Source of the DNA: Pirellula sp.
GTDB lineage: Bacteria > Planctomycetota > Planctomycetia > Pirellulales > Pirellulaceae
Length of the DNA stretch: 39,521 nucleotides
Reading direction: 5' to 3'
Assembly (NCBI GenBank): GCA_021299695.1
Contig: JAJTEK010000095.1
Span: 1-39,521 of the forward strand
In this document: one piece after another, positions 23,497-30,942 of the stretch
How positions within the stretch are numbered: the first letter of the stretch is position 1
Layout: every line of letters begins with the position of its first letter
Made by a program: the position numbers and the translations under genes
The notes under the pieces: model-generated
Told to the model about the DNA's origin: nothing
The model's input: the letters and a program-made list of their open reading frames with translations, nothing else
Databases searched by the model: none

Positions 23497-25422
23497 ATGA
23501 GCGAGTTGGATTTCGAGTCGATCTTAGGACCTGGGGGAAGCATCTCCAGGCGGATCTCCAATTACGAACTGCGTCGAGAGCAACTTCAGATGGCTCATGC
23601 GGTCTCGCGAGCCTTGGCAGACCGCAAGCATTTGATTGTCGAAGCAGGCACCGGCGTGGGTAAAAGTTTCGGGTACCTTGTTCCGGCCATCCTGTTTGCG
23701 ACCTCCGACGAAGCGGCTTTGGAAGCCCAAGCTCAAGCCGAGCCACAGTCTCCAACCGCTCAGCGTCCCAACGAGGACGAGGACCCCAAAGTCCGCCGCA
23801 TCGTGATCAGCACGCACACGATCAGCCGGCGTTGGGTCGGATCGACCTCCGATGGGAGTTTATCGAGCTTGCCGTTTCGGCCGAGCGGAATTCTCTGGGA
23901 CGAGTTGTCCAGCGATTCGGGCAATTGCATGGGTCGCAAATGCCCGACCTTCGATAGCTGCTTTTACTATGCGGCACGCCGTCGTGTGGCCAATGCGAAG
24001 ATTTTGGTAGTCAACCACGCCCTTTTTTTCAGCGACCTTGCTGTGCGAGCCCAAGGGGGGAGTTTTCTGCCGAACTACCACGCGGTGATTTTCGACGAGT
24101 GCCACACGATGGAGAGCGTTGCCGGGGAGCACTTAGGGTTGACCATCAGCAATTCTCAAATCGACTACACGCTGCGCAAACTCTACAACCCGCGCAACGA
24201 CAAAGGGACCTTGGTCTCCTTGGGTTTGCGTCAATTGATGCAACTTAGTTTTGGATGCATGGAGTCGCTCGATGATTTCGTCGGAGCCTTCCTGGCCTGG
24301 GCGGAAACTCGATCGCCGCAAAACGGGCGGCTTCGGACCCCTGTTTCGGTCGAGACGGACTTGTGCAAGAAACTGCGCGAGCTATCGGCTGAGCTGGAAC
24401 GCTATGGAAAGGATCTTAAGGACACCAACGTCAAACTGGACATGATGTCCGCATCGAACCGCTTGGCTGGATTGGCCAACAGTTTGGAAACATGGCTCCT
24501 GCAAAAAGAGACCGGATCGGTCTACTGGTTCGAGAAAAAAGAGACTCGCGGCACTGGTCGGATCTTTACCCGTTTGACACTCCGATGCAGCCCGTTGGAT
24601 GTCGGCAACTACCTGCGCGAACATCTCTTTCAGAAGGTCCCGAGTGTCATCATGACCAGCGCGACGATCGCGACGAAACAAAGCGCATCGACTGAGCCGA
24701 CCCAAGCCAAAAAAGACGATCCTGCCTTCGAGTTCTATCAGCGACGCATCGGAGCCCAAGGCGCACCGACTCTGCAGGTCGGCTCGCCATTCGACTACCC
24801 GAGACTTGCGCAACTGCACATGCTGTCCGATCTGCCCGATCCGTCTGCAGAGAAGATCAAATACGAGGACGCCATCATCCCTGCCTTGAAGTACTACATC
24901 GGGCGATTCGATGGACATGCCTTTGTGCTCTTTACCTCTTACGATTCCTTGCGTCGCTGCGTTCAGGCGCTCGGCCCCTGGATGAGCCAGCAAGGACTAG
25001 CGACGTATTCGCAAGCCGATGGAACGCCCCGAACCGAACTTCTCAGAGCGTTCAAGGAGCATCCTCGCGGGGTCCTTTTCGGTGCAGAGAGCTTTTGGCA
25101 AGGAGTCGATGTGCCCGGCGACGCGCTCAAATTGGTCGTCATCACCAAGTTGCCTTTTAGCGTCCCAGACCACCCACTGCTCGAGGCTCGCCTCGAATCG
25201 ATCCGACAGGCCGGCGGCAACCCGTTTCGCGACTTCCAACTACCCGAGGCCGTCATCAAATTCCGGCAGGGCTTCGGACGCTTGATTCGGACCGCCACCG
25301 ACTCGGGAATCGTATTGGTTACCGATCCTCGGATGTCCACGAAACCCTATGGATCGACGTTCGCCTCCTCGCTGCCCGATTGCCCGAAGAAAACCATTTC
25401 GGCTAAGCAATTCAAGGCTTAG
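23497..25422 (+). CDS. dinG: DinG/Rad3-like ATP-dependent DNA helicase, internally shortened
   Basis: 641 residues of the superfamily 2 XPD/DinG type: a Q-like motif (YELRREQLQMA), Walker A EAGTGVGKS (49-57), DECH (200-203), MTSATIA, GAESFWQGVDVPGD and QGFGRLIRT (motif VI). Three iron-sulfur cysteines are spaced C144-x4-C149-x5-C155, the same spacing as E. coli DinG C194/C199/C205. The fourth ligand (E. coli C120 equivalent) and motif Ia are absent: 'THTIS' joins directly to 'RRWVGSTSDGSL' at 23826/23827, where the family has about 60 more residues. The frame is intact. I start at the ATG at 23497 (agg upstream); the frame is open from 23431. It unwinds 5'-tailed DNA in repair in characterised relatives; activity here is doubtful. 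Confidence 0.85.
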   Translation: MSELDFESILGPGGSISRRISNYELRREQLQMAHAVSRALADRKHLIVEAGTGVGKSFGYLVPAILFATSDEAALEAQAQAEPQSPTAQRPNEDEDPKVRRIVISTHTISRRWVGSTSDGSLSSLPFRPSGILWDELSSDSGNCMGRKCPTFDSCFYYAARRRVANAKILVVNHALFFSDLAVRAQGGSFLPNYHAVIFDECHTMESVAGEHLGLTISNSQIDYTLRKLYNPRNDKGTLVSLGLRQLMQLSFGCMESLDDFVGAFLAWAETRSPQNGRLRTPVSVETDLCKKLRELSAELERYGKDLKDTNVKLDMMSASNRLAGLANSLETWLLQKETGSVYWFEKKETRGTGRIFTRLTLRCSPLDVGNYLREHLFQKVPSVIMTSATIATKQSASTEPTQAKKDDPAFEFYQRRIGAQGAPTLQVGSPFDYPRLAQLHMLSDLPDPSAEKIKYEDAIIPALKYYIGRFDGHAFVLFTSYDSLRRCVQALGPWMSQQGLATYSQADGTPRTELLRAFKEHPRGVLFGAESFWQGVDVPGDALKLVVITKLPFSVPDHPLLEARLESIRQAGGNPFRDFQLPEAVIKFRQGFGRLIRTATDSGIVLVTDPRMSTKPYGSTFASSLPDCPKKTISAKQFKA

Positions 25423-25429
25423 AGTATGG

Positions 25430-27292
25430 CTAGCGATTTTCGAGCGATTCGAGTCTTGCATAAGCCGCGATCAGATCGCTCTCGAGCGACTCCATCTGCT
25501 TGGCATCCCGGGCCAACTCGCTTGCAGGTAGCTTGAAATACTCCGGAGTCGACATTTTTTCATGCAAGGCGTCCTTCTGGAGTTCGATCGCCTCGATTTT
25601 GCTCGGGAGGGTTTCGAGCTCGAGCTTTTCTTTGTAGCTGAGCCTCGATGCGGCGGATTTCTCGGCTGCTTTTGCTGGGGCTTTCTCGGGAACTTTCTCG
25701 GTAACTTTTTCTGCTGGCTTTTCGGCGGGGGCTCTGGAGGACGATCCTCCGGATTTCTTGGATCCTTTGCCGCTCGAAACATGTTCCTTTTGGACTTTGC
25801 TCTGTCTGAGCCAGTCATCGTATCCGCCGACGTATTCGCGGATCCCGTCGGGTTCAAATACGATCATGCTTGTGACGACATTATTGAGAAACGCGCGGTC
25901 GTGGCTGACGACCAATAAGGTTCCCTCGTAGTCGACGAGACGATCTTCGAGGATCTCTAGGGATTCGGCGTCCAAGTCGTTCGTCGGCTCATCCATCACC
26001 AGCAGGTTGGCTGGCTGAGCGAAGAGTTTCGCAAGCAGCAATCGATTCCGTTGGCCACCGGAGAAGAACTGGATCTTTGAGCGTGCTTCCTCTGGAGTGA
26101 ACAGGAATTCCTGAAGGTAGCCGATCACATGCTTGTTCCTTCCGTTGACCGTAATGGTCGTTCTGCCGACACCGACGTTTTCCTCGGCTGTCAGATTTGG
26201 ATCGAGCACATCGCGGTTTTGGTCGAAGTAAGCGATCTGGAGGTTGGTGCCCAGGCGGACGTTTCCGCTGGTGGAGGCAAGTTCCCCGAGGATGCCTTTG
26301 AGGAGCGTGGACTTGCCGGCTCCGTTTCGACCGAGGATTCCAATTTTGTCACCCCGCATGATGGTCAGGTCCAGAGACTTGACCATCGTTCGATCGCCGT
26401 ATCCGAACGAAGCTTCTTGCAAATCGCAAACCAGCATGCCGCTTCGGTCTCCCGAATCGATCGCCAGTCCCATCGAACCGGACTTTCGAGGGCGCCCGAC
26501 GCGCTCTTTGCGCATCGCCTCAAGCCGCCTGACGCGGCCTTCGTTGCGTGTTCGTCGCGCTTTGATTCCGGTGCGAATCCAAGCCTCCTCGATCGCAAGT
26601 TTTTTGTCGAACAGTGCGTCCTGTTTTTCCTGCGCCAACAACGCCTGCTCTTTGCGTTTGAGAAACGTCTCGTAATCGCATTCCCAATCGAAGAGTTTGC
26701 CCCGATCGATCTCGAGGATCCGATTGGCGATCTTGGTTAAAAATGCGCGATCGTGCGTGATGAAGATCAGCGTCTCAGAGAATCCGGCTAGAAACGTCTC
26801 TAGCCACAAAATCGAGTCGATGTCCAGGTGGTTCGTCGGCTCGTCGAGCAGCAATACATCCGGGGAGCCGACGACCGCTTTGCCCAAAAGTGTACGTCGT
26901 TTCAGGCCGATCGATAAACTGCTGAAGTCCGCATCGGGGTCCAAATGAAGTTGCTCGAAGACACGTTCGAGAGCTTGGTCTTTCATCCACTCATTTTCGG
27001 GCAGCTCATAGTCCTCGGGCAGTCCGCTCGATACGATCTCAAGGACGGTTCCACTGGTTCCAGCCGGCACATCCTGAGGTACCGAAGCGATCTTCAAACC
27101 GGCTTCCAACTCGATCCTGCCACTCTCTGGCCGCTCGAGTCCCAAGAGCATTCGCAGCAGGGTCGTTTTGCCCGAACCGTTGCGACCCAACAACCCGATT
27201 TTGTCCCCTCGCTCGACGCGTGCAGAGACCTGATCCAAAAGCAAAGGCCCCCGGAATCCGATCGAAATATTCTCCAACGCAATCTGCGACAT
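25430..27292 (-). CDS. ABC-F family ATPase, Uup-like
   Basis: 620 residues with two soluble ABC domains and no membrane helices. Domain 1 has GRNGSGKT (36-43) and LLLDEPTNHLDI. Domain 2 has GRNGAGKST, the signature FSGGQRNR and LVMDEPTNDLDAESLEILED. An Ala/Lys/Pro/Glu-rich linker leads to a C-terminal coiled coil (KLELETLPSKIEAIELQKDA onward) typical of Uup. The first signature reads LSIGLKRR instead of LSGG. Members act on ribosomes or branched DNA to resolve stalled states. The ATG is supported by gagg eight bases upstream. The gene is convergent with the helicase gene, with only seven bases between stops. The subfamily assignment rests on the C-terminal coiled coil. Confidence 0.9.
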   Translation of the reverse strand: MSQIALENISIGFRGPLLLDQVSARVERGDKIGLLGRNGSGKTTLLRMLLGLERPESGRIELEAGLKIASVPQDVPAGTSGTVLEIVSSGLPEDYELPENEWMKDQALERVFEQLHLDPDADFSSLSIGLKRRTLLGKAVVGSPDVLLLDEPTNHLDIDSILWLETFLAGFSETLIFITHDRAFLTKIANRILEIDRGKLFDWECDYETFLKRKEQALLAQEKQDALFDKKLAIEEAWIRTGIKARRTRNEGRVRRLEAMRKERVGRPRKSGSMGLAIDSGDRSGMLVCDLQEASFGYGDRTMVKSLDLTIMRGDKIGILGRNGAGKSTLLKGILGELASTSGNVRLGTNLQIAYFDQNRDVLDPNLTAEENVGVGRTTITVNGRNKHVIGYLQEFLFTPEEARSKIQFFSGGQRNRLLLAKLFAQPANLLVMDEPTNDLDAESLEILEDRLVDYEGTLLVVSHDRAFLNNVVTSMIVFEPDGIREYVGGYDDWLRQSKVQKEHVSSGKGSKKSGGSSSRAPAEKPAEKVTEKVPEKAPAKAAEKSAASRLSYKEKLELETLPSKIEAIELQKDALHEKMSTPEYFKLPASELARDAKQMESLESDLIAAYARLESLENR

Positions 27293-27325
27293 GCAAAACC
27301 CTCTTCGTCGTAGGCCCCGTAGGGG

Positions 27326-27886
27326 TTAGTTCGGTTCGGTGAGCAAAGAACTGTGGTCGTGCACAATTTTCCACTGACCATCGATCCTCTTCCATACCAA
27401 GGAAAAATTACCGCGTGCCGGTTTGTCCTTGTCCAATTTCCAATTCCCAAGCGTCAATGCAGCTTGCTCATCGATCTGGCTCGTTTCCAAAGCATCAAAC
27501 GTCAACTGGCCCATTGCGGCCCGGTCTGGATACCTGCTTTTGTAACGCTCATACGTCGCTTGCCAGCCGCGGGTCGTCTTGCCACCGGACGAGAAGGTCA
27601 AGGCCTCGTCGTTCCAATAGGCATCCATGAACTGACGGATATCCCCCTGGTTCCAAGCATTTTGCTGGACTGCGAGGATTCCGTGCAAGCGATCCCCTAG
27701 GCCATCGGCGATAATGCCAGAATCCCGAGTCGACTCATCGATCTGACTCGACTCGGCGATACCTCTCGTCGCGCTCTGGACGAAGGAATCCGGCACTCCA
27801 ACGAGCCATGAAAACACCAAAAATCCACCCGCCCAAGCGAGCAGGGGCTTTAAAAACACCGAAAAGTACTGAGATTTCTCGCTCAT
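27326..27886 (-). CDS. SnoaL/DUF4440-like protein with N-terminal membrane anchor
   Basis: 186 residues. A hydrophobic segment at about 12-30 (signal anchor) is followed by a short linker and a compact NTF2-like domain: LAVQQNAWNQGDIRQFMDAY, ALTFSSGGKTTRGWQATYER and the final strands FSLVWKRIDGQWKIVHDHSS. This is the DUF4440/SgcJ pattern. NTF2-like domains of this kind can be enzymes or ligand binders, so no activity is assigned. I chose the ATG at 27884-27886, with aagg eight bases upstream. It lies just upstream of the ABC-F gene on the same strand (33 bases), so the two probably form an operon. Confidence 0.75.
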   Translation of the reverse strand: MSEKSQYFSVFLKPLLAWAGGFLVFSWLVGVPDSFVQSATRGIAESSQIDESTRDSGIIADGLGDRLHGILAVQQNAWNQGDIRQFMDAYWNDEALTFSSGGKTTRGWQATYERYKSRYPDRAAMGQLTFDALETSQIDEQAALTLGNWKLDKDKPARGNFSLVWKRIDGQWKIVHDHSSLLTEPN

Positions 27887-28085
27887 CGTGCGCACCTTCA
27901 AAGCCGTCGTATCTGCGAAGCCCATCCTCCCGACGCCCGATGTTGTAACCTTCGTCGATCGCATCAGGAAGGGGCAGAACCGTGCTAAATACCCACAGAG
28001 GCCTCCCAAAGATTGCTCAAGGATCTGCCGCACTTGCGACTTTCGATTTCGCCAAAAGCAGATACACTTAACGTTCTATTCAGTT

Positions 28086-28113
28086 CGGCGAAGAGGCTTT
28101 TAGCAACCCGCCG
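28086..28113 (+). promoter_or_regulatory. Possible metK leader hairpin
   Basis: A 5-bp stem cggcg / cgccg encloses an 18-base loop rich in purines (contains gagg and agcaacc), 45 bases upstream of the metK start in a 271-base divergent gap (27887-28157). SAM-responsive leaders are common before metK, but I cannot match this to a known riboswitch class. The rest of the gap shows no other feature. Confidence 0.2.
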
Positions 28114-28157
28114 TCGTTTCCTTTGATAACAGTCAGTCTAAAGCGGAGAATTCTTCA

Positions 28158-29327
28158 GTGGCATCTGGAAAGTATGTTTTTACCAGCGAATCGGTCTCGA
28201 TGGGGCACCCGGATAAACTAGCTGATCGGATCTCCGATAGTGTATTGGATGCCCTTTTGGCTCAAGATCCCATGAGCCGTGTGGCTTGCGAAACGGTCGT
28301 TACGACCGGTCTTGCTCTAATCGTCGGCGAGATCACCACCAAGGCGATCGTCAACTACGCCGACATTGTCCGCCAAGCGATCGTCGATGTCGGATATACC
28401 GATGACGAATGGGGAATCAACGGCAGGTCCTGCAATGTCATGGTTGCCCTCGACGGCCAAAGCCCAGATATTGCCCAAGGGGTCAATGAAGATAATTCCG
28501 CCGGCAAGGACATCGGTGCGGGCGATCAGGGCCTCATGTTCGGATACGCTTGCAACGACACCGAAGAATTGATGCCTCTGCCCATCGCCCTTGCGCACCG
28601 CATCACCAACCGACTGACCGAAGCTCGCTTCAACAAGGAAGTCAACTGGCTGCGTCCAGACTCCAAGAGTCAAGTATCGATCGTCTACGACGAATACCAG
28701 CCCATCGGGATCAACAACGTCGTTGTTTCGACCCAACACTCCCCCGATGTGACCCACTCCCAAATCAAAGAGTATGTCATCGAGAAGATCATCAAGCCGT
28801 GCTTGCCACCCAAGATGATCACTCCAGATATCGTCTACCATATCAACCCCACCGGGAATTTCGTCGTCGGTGGTCCCCACGGTGATAGCGGTCTGACCGG
28901 TCGCAAGATCATCGTCGATACCTACGGCGGATGGGGCCGGCACGGCGGTGGTGCATTCTCCGGCAAGGATCCGACCAAGGTCGATCGAAGCGCCGCTTAC
29001 ATGGCTCGCCATGTCGCCAAAACGATCGTCGCCTCAGGCTTGGCCGATCGCTGCGAAGTCCAGTTGGCCTACGCCATCGGGGTGAGCGAACCGGTCAGCG
29101 TTCGGGTCGATACCCAAGGCTCCGGCAAGGTCAGCGACGAGAGGATCTGTCAGGTCGTCAAGGAGTTCTTCAAGCTTACCCCACGAGGGATCATCGAGTA
29201 CCTCGATCTGCGTCGCCCGATCTACGTCAAGACCTCCTCGGGTGGCCACTTCGGACGCAACGAACCAGAGTTCACTTGGGAAAGCACCAAGAACGCTGCG
29301 GAGTTCGCCAAAGCCGTCGCCGGCTAG
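28158..29327 (+). CDS. metK: S-adenosylmethionine synthase
   Basis: 389 residues, full length for the family. It makes S-adenosylmethionine from ATP and methionine in the cytoplasm. Hallmarks: [20 protein letters not shown] at the N-terminus, the signature [15 protein letters not shown] (Ala/Thr variation is normal), [20 protein letters not shown] and the glycine loop [20 protein letters not shown]. The start is a GTG at 28158-28160 with a cggaga Shine-Dalgarno about eight bases upstream. The gene is monocistronic: an intrinsic terminator follows 25 bases after the stop. Confidence in the product is very high. Confidence 0.97.
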   Translation: MASGKYVFTSESVSMGHPDKLADRISDSVLDALLAQDPMSRVACETVVTTGLALIVGEITTKAIVNYADIVRQAIVDVGYTDDEWGINGRSCNVMVALDGQSPDIAQGVNEDNSAGKDIGAGDQGLMFGYACNDTEELMPLPIALAHRITNRLTEARFNKEVNWLRPDSKSQVSIVYDEYQPIGINNVVVSTQHSPDVTHSQIKEYVIEKIIKPCLPPKMITPDIVYHINPTGNFVVGGPHGDSGLTGRKIIVDTYGGWGRHGGGAFSGKDPTKVDRSAAYMARHVAKTIVASGLADRCEVQLAYAIGVSEPVSVRVDTQGSGKVSDERICQVVKEFFKLTPRGIIEYLDLRRPIYVKTSSGGHFGRNEPEFTWESTKNAAEFAKAVAG

Positions 29328-29352
29328 TCCCTGAACCCTTTAGGTCCATTCC

Positions 29353-29388
29353 AACCTCGGTCACCCCTCTTAGGTACCGAGGTTTTTT
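29353..29388 (+). terminator. Intrinsic terminator of metK
   Basis: An 8-bp stem aacctcgg (29353-29360) / ccgaggtt (29377-29384), the loop between them, then a run of six T. It ends only ten bases before the next ATG, so that gene must be transcribed by read-through or from a promoter inside metK. Confidence 0.85.
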
Positions 29389-29397
29389 ATTGCAGTC

Positions 29398-30405
29398 ATG
29401 GCAACTCAAAACACCCCGATCCAACGCGCAATCGAAGGCCTCAAGTGGCTCGCCCTTTGCGCAATCGTCGTTTGGGTGGTCCGCAAGTTCCCTCAAAAGG
29501 ACTGGGACCTGCTGGTCCAACAGCCAAAAAACTGGTCACTCCTGCTGCTGGCACTTGCCATGGTCCTGCTTGCCAACATCCTCAGCTTCTGGAGATGGCA
29601 ACGCCTGCTGTTGGCATTGCAAGTCCCCATCTCTTTGTTTGAAACCGTCCGACTCGGATTCCTCGGTGTGGCTTTCAATACCGTCAGCGCAGGAAGTGTC
29701 GGCGGGGATCTTTTTAAAGCCATCGCGGCGGCCAACCGAAGCAAAGATCGCAAGACCGAGGTGATCACCAGTGTCGTGGTCGATCGCGCTATCGGATTGC
29801 TCGGACTCGTCATGGTCGCTGCAATCAGTACGAGCCTTGCTCTGGACCTGTCGCCTCAATTGACCACCATTCGAAACGCTGCATGGATCCTAAGTATCAT
29901 CGGACTCGTTGGCATCTTTGGAATCGTAGGCTTCGGCAAATCGATGCCTATGGATCTCCTGAAAAGGATCCCTTGGGTCGGTGACAAACTGCATCGAATT
30001 GCCAAGGCCTGCCTGATCTTTCAAAATCGACCTCAACTTGCCTTGGCCATGATCGCCCAATCCCTAGCCGTCCATGCCTCGCTGACGGCCAGTTGTTGGC
30101 TGATCTCCTCGGCCCTCTATGCGAGTTCCACGACTCGACCGACCTTGCTGGAGCACTTCCTGGCTATTCCACCGGCACTCTTGGCAGGGACCTTACCCAT
30201 CACTCCAGGAGGACTCGGGCTCCAAGAGGTTTGGATCGACCTGTTGTTCAAGCAAATCCCGAACGTCTCGAGCGAATTCTCAGGACTCATCGTCGCGACG
30301 ATGTACAGAGCGATCCTGCTGCTCATTGCCCTTATCGGAGGTCTTGTGTATCTCTCGAGCCGAACGGATGTCCAACCCGTGGACGAGCCTTCGCAAGGGT
30401 CTTAA
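29398..30405 (+). CDS. YbhN/LPG-synthase-TM-like membrane protein (putative lipid flippase)
   Basis: 335 residues with about seven to eight hydrophobic helices and the family landmarks NTVSAGSVGGDLFKAIAAA, TSVVVDRAIGLLGL and LPITPGGLGLQEVWIDLLF. This is the integral-membrane domain shared by YbhN and the flippase part of lysylphosphatidylglycerol synthase; no synthase domain is attached. It probably handles a lipid or polyprenol in the inner membrane, but the substrate is unknown. The ATG comes only ten bases after the metK terminator T-run and has no clear Shine-Dalgarno, so translation may be weak or nearly leaderless. The ecotin gene follows 50 bases downstream. Confidence 0.85.
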   Translation: MATQNTPIQRAIEGLKWLALCAIVVWVVRKFPQKDWDLLVQQPKNWSLLLLALAMVLLANILSFWRWQRLLLALQVPISLFETVRLGFLGVAFNTVSAGSVGGDLFKAIAAANRSKDRKTEVITSVVVDRAIGLLGLVMVAAISTSLALDLSPQLTTIRNAAWILSIIGLVGIFGIVGFGKSMPMDLLKRIPWVGDKLHRIAKACLIFQNRPQLALAMIAQSLAVHASLTASCWLISSALYASSTTRPTLLEHFLAIPPALLAGTLPITPGGLGLQEVWIDLLFKQIPNVSSEFSGLIVATMYRAILLLIALIGGLVYLSSRTDVQPVDEPSQGS

Positions 30406-30455
30406 ACTACATCCTCGTAGTCAACGACGTCCTCTTGCTAACAGGAACACCAGCT

Positions 30456-30938
30456 ATGCTCAAACTCATGCTCGCTTTTTGCACCTTACTCACAGGATCC
30501 CATGCGATGGCTCAGCAATCTGCTCAGGACAATCTCAAAGCCTATCCGGCTCCGGCCGACGGGATGAAAAGGCTCGTCGTGTACCTTGAACCCAAGGAGG
30601 AAGAGGAAGACTATCGGGTCGAACTCATGGTCGGAAAAACGCTCGAGGTCGATGCTGCTAACCGATTCTTTTTCGCAGGTAGCCTCGAAGAGGAAACCAT
30701 CGAGGGCTGGGGTTTTCCCAAGTACATCGTCAAGCAGATTGGACCCATGGCCGGAACCCGCATCGGCGTCGATCCCGATGCTCCGAAGGTCAAGCGTTTT
30801 GTGCGTTTGGGGGGCGAACCGAAGCTTCTCCGCTACAACAGCAAACTTCCTCTAGTCGTCTACGTCCCGAAGGACGCAGAAGTCCGATTGCGTGTATGGG
30901 TTGCTACCCCGCAACCCCTGACGATCAACGAGGGCTGA
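30456..30938 (+). CDS. eco: Ecotin, periplasmic serine protease inhibitor
   Basis: 160 residues with an N-terminal signal peptide ending near HAMA-QQ. It matches ecotin along its whole length: AYPAPADGMKR, VELMVGKTLEVD, ETIEGWGFPKYIV, KRFVRLGG and the hallmark LLRYNSKLPLVVYVP. Ecotin dimers clamp serine proteases of the chymotrypsin fold in the periplasm. Aligning from the EGWG motif, the E. coli reactive Met84 falls on R102 in GTRIG, suggesting trypsin-like target preference. The two cysteines that form the E. coli disulfide (C50, C87) are both absent (A67, and V105/D106). Start ATG with agga ten bases upstream. The gene is convergent with the next one, with four bases between stops. Confidence 0.93.
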   Translation: MLKLMLAFCTLLTGSHAMAQQSAQDNLKAYPAPADGMKRLVVYLEPKEEEEDYRVELMVGKTLEVDAANRFFFAGSLEEETIEGWGFPKYIVKQIGPMAGTRIGVDPDAPKVKRFVRLGGEPKLLRYNSKLPLVVYVPKDAEVRLRVWVATPQPLTINEG

Positions 30939-30942
30939 TTGC

